A stretch of DNA of 47,824 bases, taken from an uncultured Lachnospira sp. Lineage in GTDB: Bacteria > Bacillota > Clostridia > Lachnospirales > Lachnospiraceae. Location: the NCBI GenBank assembly GCA_934343805.1, contig CAKRIN010000020.1:1-47824 (forward strand), read 5' to 3'. How positions within the stretch are numbered: the first letter of the stretch is position 1; every line of letters starts with the position of its first letter. Position numbers and translations under genes: made by a program. Below, one piece after another: positions 1-6,920 of the stretch. A model generated the notes under the pieces. The model was not told where the DNA came from, searched no databases, and saw only the letters and a list, made by a program, of their open reading frames with translations.

Positions 1-73
1 GATTCTTATCATAAGGAAATTCACCAATAGGAAAATCAGAGAAATCTTCATCAAGTAAAATAAAATCTGCCAT
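1..73 (-). CDS. Partial hypothetical protein (N-terminal 24 codons)
   Basis: An open minus-strand frame starts with ATG at 73-71 and runs off the left edge. The visible protein begins MADFILLDEDFSDFPIGEF. A strong ribosome site, GGAGGTG, lies about 9 bases upstream of the ATG on the minus strand (plus positions 84-90). There is too little sequence to assign a family. It is separated from the minus-strand DUF4097 gene by about 190 bases and is probably its own transcription unit. Confidence 0.6.
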   Translation of the reverse strand, partial: MADFILLDEDFSDFPIGEFPYDKN

Positions 74-261
74 AATAGTTTGACACCTCCTATAATATTT
101 ATAAATCACATTGTGTGTATGAATAGATTATAGAGATTTTGCAAATAAAAAGGTACAGATTTTGTGTTGAATTTTGGTCATTACAAGGATAAATGTTTAC
201 AGGTTTTATATTTTAAGAAGAGAGAATACTTTGTGGTATTCACTCCAGATCCGGCTCTTTG
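74..261. other. Intergenic region with weak hairpin
   Basis: This 188-base gap lies between two minus-strand genes. GAATAC (224-229) and GTATTC (236-241) form a short hairpin just downstream of the DUF4097 stop codon, with only a weak T-rich tail on the minus strand, so it is at best a poor terminator. A TATAAT sits on the minus strand near 128-133 and could be the -10 of the partial leftmost gene, but I see no good -35. Confidence 0.3.
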
Positions 262-1011
262 TTATCTGTTAACCTTAATATCACCCATATTGACATCAGC
301 ATTTATACTTTTACTATTGCCAGTATTATTAGTATAGCTGTGAGAATAAGAATCATCATTAACCTTGATGTCGCCTAAGTCTACAGAGAGATTAGCACTG
401 TATTTATCAATATCAATACCGCTTATTTTCAGTGAGCCCATATCAACAGAAAGGTTAAGAACATCACTGTCGCAATTGGTAAGCTTAATATCCCCCATAT
501 TGTTGTCAGCAGTTAAAGTCTTGATTGACGAATCAGCAATCTTAAGAGAACCCATATCAATGGAGAAATCAGCAGAAGAAGCATGTATATTGTTAACATC
601 CATATCACCCATATTAAGGTCAGCCTGAACAGAATTAAGACTGATATTGTCAGGAACAGTAATTGTAAGTGTGCAGTCTGAATTTTTGATATTGGTCATA
701 AAATGTACTTTTACATGCTGCTCAATATTTAATGAAGTTCCAGAAACAGATATCGCAGGCTTAAACTTTTCAGCACCTGTATAGATAACTTCAAGCTTGC
801 TGCCTTTCTTAATCTTAACACTGCCAAGATTCATATCAACAGATATGTCGGACACATTATCATAAGTAGAGCAATTTTCAATATATTTGCCACTGGATGC
901 CATAGTCATGCGTGTAAAAGGAGAAATGTTAAATACATTACCAAGAACACCGATAATTATGCATATAAGCGTAATAAAATATATAATTGACAGATAAATT
1001 CGTTTTTTCAT
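262..1011 (-). CDS. DUF4097-like anchored beta-repeat protein
   Basis: This 249-residue protein has one N-terminal membrane anchor or uncleaved signal (about residues 5-28) followed by an extracytoplasmic beta-rich region. The motif (V/I)(D/N)(M/L)G(S/D)(L/I/V)K(I/V) recurs about seven times, for example VDMGSLKI, NMGDIKLT and VDLGDIKV, as expected for the DUF4097 putative-adhesin fold, in which short strands stack into a solenoid. No catalytic motif is visible. It is the last gene of a PadR - HAAS membrane protein - DUF4097 operon. A ribosome site GGGAGGTG lies inside the end of the preceding gene, only two bases away, so translation is probably coupled. The function of such proteins is unknown; a role in envelope stress is inferred from context only. 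Confidence 0.8.
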   Translation of the reverse strand: MKKRIYLSIIYFITLICIIIGVLGNVFNISPFTRMTMASSGKYIENCSTYDNVSDISVDMNLGSVKIKKGSKLEVIYTGAEKFKPAISVSGTSLNIEQHVKVHFMTNIKNSDCTLTITVPDNISLNSVQADLNMGDMDVNNIHASSADFSIDMGSLKIADSSIKTLTADNNMGDIKLTNCDSDVLNLSVDMGSLKISGIDIDKYSANLSVDLGDIKVNDDSYSHSYTNNTGNSKSINADVNMGDIKVNR

Positions 1012-1013
1012 AA

Positions 1014-1994
1014 TTACACCTCCCTGGAATCGTCTTTAAGTACACTCTTGAATATAGCATGTATCACAGCCGTAATAGGCCATATAACCCATGTTAAAGC
1101 CCATGCAAATGTGATGAAACTGACTGACAGATATATACATGTAACTGTAGGCCAGAAAACAGACATAATAGTTGTCGCGGTATTGTTAATATATCTGACT
1201 TCTTTATTCTCTTTCTTAACATAACTGCCGGCTACATTGTCACCATTAAGAGCAAGTAAAGTCTTGCATGAAGTTTCAGCCATTGAACCGAAAACAATAA
1301 GGAAAACGCCGACACTTACCATACAAAGCATTGCTGCACCGCCTATATCGTCAAGTCCCTGTATTGGGATTGCGTCAAAAACAGCGGCAGGAACAAAGCT
1401 TATGATACATATAATAATGCCCAGAGTGCGGCACACAATAGAGATATTACGAAGCTGTTCTTTCTTATCCTGCACATATCCAACAGTGGCATAATCAATA
1501 ATACAGTTGTGTTTCTTAATATAGTCGTATTTCTTCATTAAAGAATTGGTTATTATAAATATGCCAACACCGCAGGCAACTATAATAAACAGAGCTACAG
1601 CACCCATAGTCTGGAGAAAATTATTGTGAAATGCGTTGCAGGCTGCTGCTGGAACTACTGAGAATATACATAAGAAAACTCCTAATGCAGTGAGAATCGC
1701 ATGTCTGCTACCGGCACTTACATAGCTTCTGACTTCCTCCTGTGTTAAAGTACGTCTGTTATCAACAGGCGCAGAAGACTGTCTGTCAAGTCCGAGAGTT
1801 TCTGCGAGTTCATCAAGATTGCCAAATTCTGAGATAACAGTGCCTACAGCTTCATTTTCACTTTTACCCTCACATATAAGTTCATTATATTTGTCTTCCA
1901 TCATGCCCCACAGTTCGTCTTTAGCCTTTAAAACCTCAGGTGTTGCGGGGAGATTGGCAAACATAGCTTCAAGATAACTTTTAATTGTATCCAT
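1014..1994 (-). CDS. HAAS-domain (DUF1700-like) multipass membrane protein
   Basis: A 326-residue membrane protein. Residues 1-70 resemble the HAAS / permease prefix domain: an acidic helical region with a DELWGMMEDKYNEL stretch and a later ISEFGNLDELAETLGL, typical of proteins encoded beside PadR regulators. About five or six hydrophobic segments follow, roughly residues 97-120, 128-152, 185-208, 215-238 and 272-312. The gene starts three bases after the PadR stop with an AAGGAG ribosome site inside the PadR 3' end. In related operons the HAAS domain is thought to interact with the regulator or with partner membrane proteins; that is family knowledge, not shown here. No transport motif is visible. 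Confidence 0.75.
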   Translation of the reverse strand: MDTIKSYLEAMFANLPATPEVLKAKDELWGMMEDKYNELICEGKSENEAVGTVISEFGNLDELAETLGLDRQSSAPVDNRRTLTQEEVRSYVSAGSRHAILTALGVFLCIFSVVPAAACNAFHNNFLQTMGAVALFIIVACGVGIFIITNSLMKKYDYIKKHNCIIDYATVGYVQDKKEQLRNISIVCRTLGIIICIISFVPAAVFDAIPIQGLDDIGGAAMLCMVSVGVFLIVFGSMAETSCKTLLALNGDNVAGSYVKKENKEVRYINNTATTIMSVFWPTVTCIYLSVSFITFAWALTWVIWPITAVIHAIFKSVLKDDSREV

Positions 1995-1997
1995 ACA

Positions 1998-2336
1998 TTA
2001 ATTCTCCTTCACAATAAATTTTTCAATAACTTCTTTAGTAAGAGCCCACTCTTCACATTTTGACTGATAGTACAGCCGTCCTTCATCAGTAATCTGATAA
2101 TATGTTCGTTTTTTTCCACCATTCTCGCCTATACCGGGGAAAGAAGTAATATATCCGTTCTTTTCCATTCGTGTAAATGCGGAGTAAAGCGTGGTTTCTT
2201 TAACAATATATTTTTCATTGGTCATGGCCTTAATCTGCTTAGAAATCTCATAACCATAAGATGGCTTATCAAGCAGAAGATACAGGATAATTGTATCATT
2301 GTAGCCTCGTATAATGTCGCTGCTGATGCCAGCCAT
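1998..2336 (-). CDS. PadR-family transcriptional regulator
   Basis: A 112-residue winged-helix regulator. After MAGISSDIIRG comes the PadR signature: LLLDKPSYGYEISKQI, then TLYSAFTRMEKNGYI (recognition helix and wing), then KKRTYYQITDEGR. I chose the ATG at 2336-2334 rather than the longer open frame from 2513 because GGGAGGAAT lies 6-8 bases upstream and the extra residues are non-homologous and would overlap the promoter. It heads an operon with a HAAS membrane protein and a DUF4097 protein. The promoter at 2451-2479 is followed by three ACTACGACAG-type operator copies, so autorepression is likely. Confidence 0.9.
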   Translation of the reverse strand: MAGISSDIIRGYNDTIILYLLLDKPSYGYEISKQIKAMTNEKYIVKETTLYSAFTRMEKNGYITSFPGIGENGGKKRTYYQITDEGRLYYQSKCEEWALTKEVIEKFIVKEN

Positions 2337-2403
2337 GCATATTCCTCCCTTCATATTAATGCAGATGCTTATACACCTGATAAAAATATTAAAAATAGTA
2401 ATT

Positions 2404-2449
2404 ACTACGACAGACGATACTACGACAGCCGTAGTACATCTGTCGTAGT
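2404..2449 (-). promoter_or_regulatory. Triple operator, probably for PadR
   Basis: ACTACGACAG occurs at 2404-2413 and 2419-2428 in direct orientation and as its exact reverse complement CTGTCGTAGT at 2440-2449. The middle copy also forms a smaller dyad ACTACG-N5-CGTAGT (2419-2435). The array lies between the -10 and the ribosome site of the PadR operon, the place for a repressor roadblock. The repeats are seen directly; PadR as the binding protein is inferred from adjacency. Confidence 0.75.
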
Positions 2450-2450
2450 A

Positions 2451-2479
2451 TATATAACATGATATGCATAATATGTCAA
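2451..2479 (-). promoter_or_regulatory. Sigma-A-type promoter of the PadR operon
   Basis: On the minus strand TTGACA (2479-2474) is separated by 17 bases from TATATA (2456-2451). The operator repeats begin immediately downstream of the -10, so a bound regulator would cover the transcription start. Confidence 0.75.
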
Positions 2480-2490
2480 CAGGAGAATAT

Positions 2491-2530
2491 AAAAATCCCT
2501 CAAAAGCAGGCATAGAGTGCTTTTGAGGGA
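2491..2530 (-). terminator. Intrinsic terminator of the HTH-amidohydrolase operon
   Basis: A perfect 13-bp stem, 2496-2508 with 2518-2530, and a 9-base loop is followed on the minus strand by five T residues (2495-2491). It lies about 30 bases after the amidohydrolase stop codon and just upstream of the PadR promoter. Confidence 0.9.
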
Positions 2531-2560
2531 AATATTAAAGATGTGTATTATTTTAAATAT

Positions 2561-3475
2561 TTATTTGAAATATACATTAGCTGCAGTGCATGACATAATA
2601 TTTTCCTTGTCTGGTGTTGATATTTCATTGCTTAAGACAATGTAATCAATAAGGTGTCTGTAGCTGTCTTTGCATAGATTCATAGGAAGGTCGCTCCCCC
2701 ACATAAGGTGGTTACTTCCGACAAGCTCTATGGCACGTTTAATATAATGGATTGCATCAGGATAAGGATATCTGGCATCTTTGCCCTGATTAGAAGGAAG
2801 GCTTGCAAGGTCAAATACAACATTGTCAAGCGTGAGTGCCTCCATACCTTTAAGCCAGACATCTTCCTGAACAAGACCTCTTGGAGCAAGAAGATGACAC
2901 ACAACAAACTGGGTGTCAGGGTGTCTCTTAATTGCGCGGGCGAGGGCTTCTGGTTGCCAGCATTCTGACGGGTAGCGTCCAATATCGAAAACAACAGTAT
3001 TCTGATGCATTTCAGCATATGAAAGCATTTCCTCAATAACATCACCATCAAGAGAAATAGTAGGATGATAACTCATAAGACCGCTTCCGGTACTTACCTC
3101 GAATTTTACAATCTTAATTCCCAGATCTTCAAACAAATGCGTTCTTATAGAATCAACATTCCGACAGAATGGATCATAAGTAGCCGCAGCTACAAGCCTG
3201 TCAGGATATTTCTTTGCAGCTTCATAAGTATAGAGATTCTGAGGACCTAAGAAATTGCCCTGAAGCATAACAGCTTTGGAAACACCAGTCTCGTCCATAA
3301 CTTTAAGAACCGCTTCCGGAGTAACATCATATTCACCGAGACATTCAGGTATCATCTGAAATATTGTGCCGTCGGCGTAACTTGCATAACCTCCACCAAT
3401 AGCCTGCATTTCTCCGCTGTTGCCGAAACCATTGATGCAGCGGCATATGTGAATGTGTGAATCTATAATATTCAT
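2561..3475 (-). CDS. Amidohydrolase-family metal-dependent hydrolase
   Basis: A 304-residue TIM-barrel amidohydrolase of the COG2159 type. The N-terminal metal-binding motif DSHIHIC (residues 5-11) and the C-terminal MWGSDLP, with the conserved aspartate, are intact, and internal FVVCHLL carries a further histidine. Members of this family decarboxylate or hydrolyse small carboxylated or aromatic substrates; the substrate cannot be read here. Its start overlaps the stop of the upstream HTH gene by an ATGA, so the two are translationally coupled, and a strong terminator follows. The pairing with an HTH protein and a divergent protein kinase suggests a regulated accessory enzyme rather than a housekeeping one. 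Confidence 0.8.
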   Translation of the reverse strand: MNIIDSHIHICRCINGFGNSGEMQAIGGGYASYADGTIFQMIPECLGEYDVTPEAVLKVMDETGVSKAVMLQGNFLGPQNLYTYEAAKKYPDRLVAAATYDPFCRNVDSIRTHLFEDLGIKIVKFEVSTGSGLMSYHPTISLDGDVIEEMLSYAEMHQNTVVFDIGRYPSECWQPEALARAIKRHPDTQFVVCHLLAPRGLVQEDVWLKGMEALTLDNVVFDLASLPSNQGKDARYPYPDAIHYIKRAIELVGSNHLMWGSDLPMNLCKDSYRHLIDYIVLSNEISTPDKENIMSCTAANVYFK

Positions 3476-3933
3476 TGTATAGCCTCCTTGTTGTTTGATG
3501 TCGAAAGAATATTTAGATTGTGTCCATACAGAAATTCATTGATAATGTCAATATTATATTCACATTTGTTAATCATAATTATAATTGCAGCGTCGCGGCT
3601 GACCTTGGAATATAGAGGACTTAAGCCTGCGGTTTTTAATGCGCGGTTGGTATCTGTAAGATTCATATGACATGCGAGGCAGAGTGCAATAACTCTGTCA
3701 CGGCTTGGATTGGCACGATTACCATTAAGGATTCCGTATGCATAATTAGCCGGAATATCGCTGCTTCTGATAACTTCACTTAATTGAAGCCCGTGGCATC
3801 CAATATACCAGTTAAAGAATTCACTGATAGACATCTGTGAATCAGTGCTTTCTTCATTTCGATATCTGTTAAAATGTTCAGGTTCAACTGAACTCAATAT
3901 TTTATCAAGTTCATAAGTCGGCTTTTCGTTCAT
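3472..3933 (-). CDS. XRE-like helix-turn-helix protein paired with kinase
   Basis: A 153-residue protein. Residues about 50-85 form a Cro/C1-type helix-turn-helix: LQLSEVIRSSDIPANYAYGI, then LNGNRANPSRDRVIALCL. The rest is helical (TDTNRALKTAGLSPLYSK) and ends in a leucine-rich tail. It is divergently transcribed from a Ser/Thr kinase gene about 88 bases away, and I have seen this pair together in Lachnospiraceae-type genomes. It overlaps the amidohydrolase gene by ATGA. A 6-bp inverted repeat in the shared upstream region is a possible binding site. Autoregulation and phosphorylation by the neighbouring kinase are inferences. Confidence 0.7.
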   Translation of the reverse strand: MNEKPTYELDKILSSVEPEHFNRYRNEESTDSQMSISEFFNWYIGCHGLQLSEVIRSSDIPANYAYGILNGNRANPSRDRVIALCLACHMNLTDTNRALKTAGLSPLYSKVSRDAAIIIMINKCEYNIDIINEFLYGHNLNILSTSNNKEAIQ

Positions 3934-3978
3934 TATTAATTCCGCCTTTCACAATAAAGTACACATTTTCTATTGATA

Positions 3979-4000
3979 TAGTGTATAATAATAAACACTA
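3979..4000. promoter_or_regulatory. Inverted repeat between divergent HTH and kinase genes
   Basis: TAGTGT (3979-3984) and ACACTA (3995-4000) form a dyad with a 10-base centre, overlapping a TATAAT at 3984-3989. The position midway between the two divergent genes suits an operator. I could not define a convincing -35 for either direction. Confidence 0.3.
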
Positions 4001-4021
4001 AATTACAATAAGGATGAAAAT

Positions 4022-4807
4022 ATGACTTTAGAAGAGGAGAGCAGGCTGTCATTTTACAGAGAACTGACAGTGCTTGATGGAAAGCAGAATATAGTGCTGG
4101 TACAGGACATAAGAACTAGTGAACTTTGTGTTAAAAAAACGCTTGAGATATATTCACAAGGTGTGTATGAACAGCTTGCTACCATAAGAATTGAGGGAGT
4201 TCCAGCTGTAAGAGAATGCATTGCAGATGATGGCAGGCTCATAGTAGTTGAGGAGTATGTGCAGGGCAAGAGTCTTAAGCAGGTATTAGATGAGCAGGGA
4301 TTATTAAATGAGGAACAGGCATATAAAATTGCTGTTCAGCTTGCGGATATACTTGTGAGACTACAAAATTTAGAACCGTCAATTGTACACAGAGACATAA
4401 AACCCTCTAATATAATTATGGGAAAAAACGGACATGTGAATCTTATAGATTTTAATGCAGCAAGACATGTTAATGCAGATAAGAATGAAGATACAAGAAT
4501 GTTGGGGACAGTGTATTTTGCTGCACCCGAGCAGTTTGGCTTCGGACAGTCAGATGAGCGTACGGATATATATGGTCTGGGAGCGACAATTAATTATATT
4601 ATGACAGGCGATAAGCCGGGAGCAGGAATTGCAGAGTGCAGATTTTCAGACATACTTAAGAAATGTCTTATGGTAGACGCCAAAGACAGATACCGGTCGG
4701 CGGCAGAGCTTTGTGGCGTGCTTGATATGTTAAGTTATAATGCATATACACAGACTAATATAAAAAAGATGAAACAGTATTTGGTAAGGATAATACCATT
4801 TCGGTAA
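4022..4807 (+). CDS. Serine/threonine protein kinase, minimal and cytoplasmic
   Basis: A 261-residue Hanks-type kinase. The catalytic loop IVHRDIKPSN is at about residues 121-130, the metal-binding motif is LIDFN (141-145), then AAPEQ (167-171) and TDIYGLGATINYIMTG (181-196). The likely ATP-anchoring lysine is in CVKKTL (about 38-39). Two oddities are visible: the DFG glycine is replaced by asparagine, and there is no recognisable glycine-rich loop at the N-terminus. There is no membrane segment and no PASTA domain, unlike PrkC. The start has an AAGGA ribosome site. The divergent HTH protein is the most obvious candidate partner. HRD and DFN retain both catalytic aspartates, so activity is plausible. 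Confidence 0.85.
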   Translation: MTLEEESRLSFYRELTVLDGKQNIVLVQDIRTSELCVKKTLEIYSQGVYEQLATIRIEGVPAVRECIADDGRLIVVEEYVQGKSLKQVLDEQGLLNEEQAYKIAVQLADILVRLQNLEPSIVHRDIKPSNIIMGKNGHVNLIDFNAARHVNADKNEDTRMLGTVYFAAPEQFGFGQSDERTDIYGLGATINYIMTGDKPGAGIAECRFSDILKKCLMVDAKDRYRSAAELCGVLDMLSYNAYTQTNIKKMKQYLVRIIPFR

Positions 4808-4836
4808 TAAGAACCTATAGTAATATAAAAGACACA

Positions 4837-5244
4837 TTGGTTAAAATGTACAGAAAATACGAGAAAAGAAATTATGATATTGATAATTCATGGAGGCGGT
4901 ATCTGCTGCCGGGATTCAGACGACTGAATGTTGTGTATTGTCTGATTGCGCTAGTATGGTATGCGGTTATTGCATGGATAACAATAACTTTTGCAGTTAC
5001 AGACAGTAGCACGGGAATACCAGTAACTGGAGGGGAACTTACAATGTATAAGATAGTTGCATTTGTACTTCTTTTTGGAATGACAATGTGGTTTGGTAAC
5101 TATCTTAATATAAGGAGAAAACTTCCGGGAATGAAGAAGATAAATGTATTAAGCACTGTTCTGACATTTGTGTATGCATTTACGATTAGTTTCATGTTTT
5201 TAGCTTTTTTCGCAATATTTATGGGAATTGTAGGATATTTGTAG
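4837..5244 (+). CDS. Small multipass membrane protein, unrecognised
   Basis: About 132-135 residues, starting either at TTG 4837 or, more likely, at ATG 4846; neither has a clear ribosome site, so translation may be coupled to the kinase gene 30-40 bases upstream. Three or four hydrophobic segments are visible, about residues 31-53, 67-87 and 104-133, with a basic cytoplasmic N-terminus (YRKYEKRNYD, SWRRYLLPGFRR). I do not recognise the family. An intrinsic terminator follows, so it is the last gene of the kinase transcript. Confidence 0.6.
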   Translation: MVKMYRKYEKRNYDIDNSWRRYLLPGFRRLNVVYCLIALVWYAVIAWITITFAVTDSSTGIPVTGGELTMYKIVAFVLLFGMTMWFGNYLNIRRKLPGMKKINVLSTVLTFVYAFTISFMFLAFFAIFMGIVGYL

Positions 5245-5253
5245 ATATTAAAA

Positions 5254-5305
5254 CAGACAGGATATATGTTGAGATGATCACTCAATAATATGTCCTGTCT
5301 TTTTT
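5254..5305 (+). terminator. Intrinsic terminator after the kinase transcript
   Basis: AGACAGGATATATGTTGAG (from 5255) pairs with CTCAATAATATGTCCTGTCT (5281-5300), with slight bulging, and is followed by a run of T residues at 5300-5305. Confidence 0.85.
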
Positions 5306-5399
5306 GTGCTGTCAGCACACAGATTGCAGGCATCACTATGGTAACATTCAGAATGAAAATAAAAGATTTATAAGTTTAGTAAAGAATATAGGTGTGTAT

Positions 5400-5891
5400 A
5401 TGAAGAAAAGTTTTGCATATGCAAACATTTTCATTCCCATACTGGCAGGCAGTCTGCTGTATTGCATAACTTCACCAGAAGTTATATTTGTAAGAAACAT
5501 CGACAGTATGCTGGAAGTTAGTTTATATATTGGAATGAATAACACATTTGTAAAAATTATTCGTAGCTATATGCCAGATATGTTGTGGGCATATGCGTTG
5601 GTGTTTTCACTAATGTTAGTTACAGGTAATAAAACAGCTTATATATGGAAAATATTTGTGATAGCAAGTATGTTTTCGACAATTATGGAAATTTTTCAGA
5701 TAACCGAATATGTAAAGGGAACATTTGATACGATGGATATTATTGTTGAGATAATAGCAGAATTAGTAGCTGTTTTAATTATAAAAAAACATGATATGAG
5801 GAGGAAATCATATGAAAAGAATCAAGAGGTACATAGGTGTCATGCTTTGTCTGATTGTATTTGCAGCAATGGCAATGGGAAGTGGCACTGA
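5400..5891 (+). CDS. VanZ-like membrane protein, probable 3' frameshift
   Basis: From the ATG at 5400 this is 163 residues: a basic start (MKKSFAYANIF), several membrane helices, and a VanZ-like core with MPDMLWAYALVFSLML, then MEIFQITEY and GTFDTMDIIVEIIAEL. The longer open frame from 5304 starts inside the previous terminator and is rejected. The reading frame continues 80 bases into the next gene, giving a Cys/His-rich tail that looks out of frame. A run of seven A residues (5783-5789) is the likely cause: with six, the frame would stop at TGA 5796-5798, directly before the next gene's ribosome site. VanZ-like proteins are membrane proteins of mostly unknown function. Confidence 0.65.
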   Translation: MKKSFAYANIFIPILAGSLLYCITSPEVIFVRNIDSMLEVSLYIGMNNTFVKIIRSYMPDMLWAYALVFSLMLVTGNKTAYIWKIFVIASMFSTIMEIFQITEYVKGTFDTMDIIVEIIAELVAVLIIKKHDMRRKSYEKNQEVHRCHALSDCICSNGNGKWH

Positions 5892-6345
5892 TACAAGTGT
5901 GGATAACAGTAATGCAAGTGGTGCGTCAAATGAAACAAGCACAGAAACCGACAATGTTGTTAATGTTGGTGGAAGCTTTGAGAAAAATGGATTAAAGTGT
6001 ACAGTCGATGATGCAGACACGGAGTTTACTGATTACGATGATCCATATGGATTTTACAAACCACACGATGGGAAAAAATATGTTAAAGCAGATTTTACAT
6101 TTGAAAACAATGGTAAATCAGATGCATATGTAAGCAGTCTGGATTTTGACTGCTTTGCTGATAATGAAAGTTGTGACCAGAGTTATATGGAATCAGTAAA
6201 TGAATTTTCTGGAGATACATTATCAACAGGGCGTAAAGTAAGTTTCAGCGTGTTATTTGAGGTTCCAGAAAAAGCAAAATCTATAGAACTTGAATACACT
6301 ACCAATATATGGACGAGTGAAAAGATAATAATAAAGCTTCAGTAG
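5812..6345 (+). CDS. Exported DUF4352-like protein
   Basis: A 177-residue secreted or surface protein. Residues 1-23 are a signal peptide (basic MKRIKRY, hydrophobic core, small residues AMAMGSG); there is no lipobox cysteine. A Thr/Ser/Asn-rich linker follows, then from about residue 57 a beta-sandwich region: GGSFEKNGLKCTV, KKYVKADFTFENNG, RKVSFSVLFEVPEK, as in the DUF4352 immunoglobulin-like family. The ATG has a strong GAGGAGG site 7 bases upstream. It lies between a VanZ-like gene and a small membrane protein gene. Its function is unknown. Confidence 0.75.
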   Translation: MKRIKRYIGVMLCLIVFAAMAMGSGTDTSVDNSNASGASNETSTETDNVVNVGGSFEKNGLKCTVDDADTEFTDYDDPYGFYKPHDGKKYVKADFTFENNGKSDAYVSSLDFDCFADNESCDQSYMESVNEFSGDTLSTGRKVSFSVLFEVPEKAKSIELEYTTNIWTSEKIIIKLQ

Positions 6346-6357
6346 GAGGAAGAGAAG

Positions 6358-6711
6358 ATGAAAGTTTGGAAATTAGTATCAGGAATATTATCAATTATAT
6401 TATTTGTAGTAGTCATGTTTCAGTCATGCGCCGCAGGAGTTGTTAATGCACTTGAGGATAATGGAGGCGTATCAGGAAGTGTAGGATTAATAGTAGGAAT
6501 ACTTATGCTGGCAGGTGGAATTGTTTCAATTGCAACAAGAAATAAGACAGGAAAGGGACATGAAATAGCCCTGATTGTACTTTTTGGACTTGCTGCCGTA
6601 TTTGGATTTGTAGGATATGGCAATTATAGTGATCTTATAATTTGGTCGGTATGGTGTCTTATAAATGCTGTTTTAGCAGTTGTAAGTATGATTAAGAATA
6701 AAAATGCATAA
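6358..6711 (+). CDS. Small membrane protein, unrecognised
   Basis: A 117-residue protein with four predicted membrane helices (about 5-30, 42-59, 69-86, 92-111) and little extramembrane sequence. It starts 12 bases after the DUF4352-like gene with an AGGAGGAAG ribosome site and is followed by an intrinsic terminator, so the two probably form a unit. No enzymatic or transport motif is visible. Confidence 0.65.
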   Translation: MKVWKLVSGILSIILFVVVMFQSCAAGVVNALEDNGGVSGSVGLIVGILMLAGGIVSIATRNKTGKGHEIALIVLFGLAAVFGFVGYGNYSDLIIWSVWCLINAVLAVVSMIKNKNA

Positions 6712-6738
6712 TGTATAGTATTAAATAATGACCATAAA

Positions 6739-6779
6739 TGTCTGGTGTGCTACAGAAATATAGCATGCCAGACATTTTT
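6739..6779 (+). terminator. Intrinsic terminator
   Basis: TGTCTGGTGTGCTA (6739-6752) pairs with TAGCATGCCAGACA (6761-6774), with one or two mismatches, followed by TTTTT. Confidence 0.85.
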
Positions 6780-6845
6780 GTATTAGTTATGTCTATAGAT
6801 TTTCCTATGCAAAAGCTTTTATACCTATAAACATGTTCAATATAT

Positions 6846-6874
6846 TTGACAACTAACACTGTAAAGAATAAAAA
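6846..6874 (+). promoter_or_regulatory. Candidate promoter of the permease operon
   Basis: A perfect TTGACA (6846-6851), a 17-base spacer and a weak -10 TAAAAA (6869-6874), about 45 bases upstream of the permease ATG. The -35 is strong and the -10 is only a 4/6 match. Confidence 0.45.
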
Positions 6875-6920
6875 ATATATTGTAAAATATAAAATAATAA
6901 CTACATAAGAGAGCAAAGAC

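Noticed and set aside
5304..5399. N-terminal extension of the VanZ-like protein
   Set aside because: It starts inside the preceding terminator and encodes non-hydrophobic, Cys/His-rich residues before a good signal-type start at 5400.
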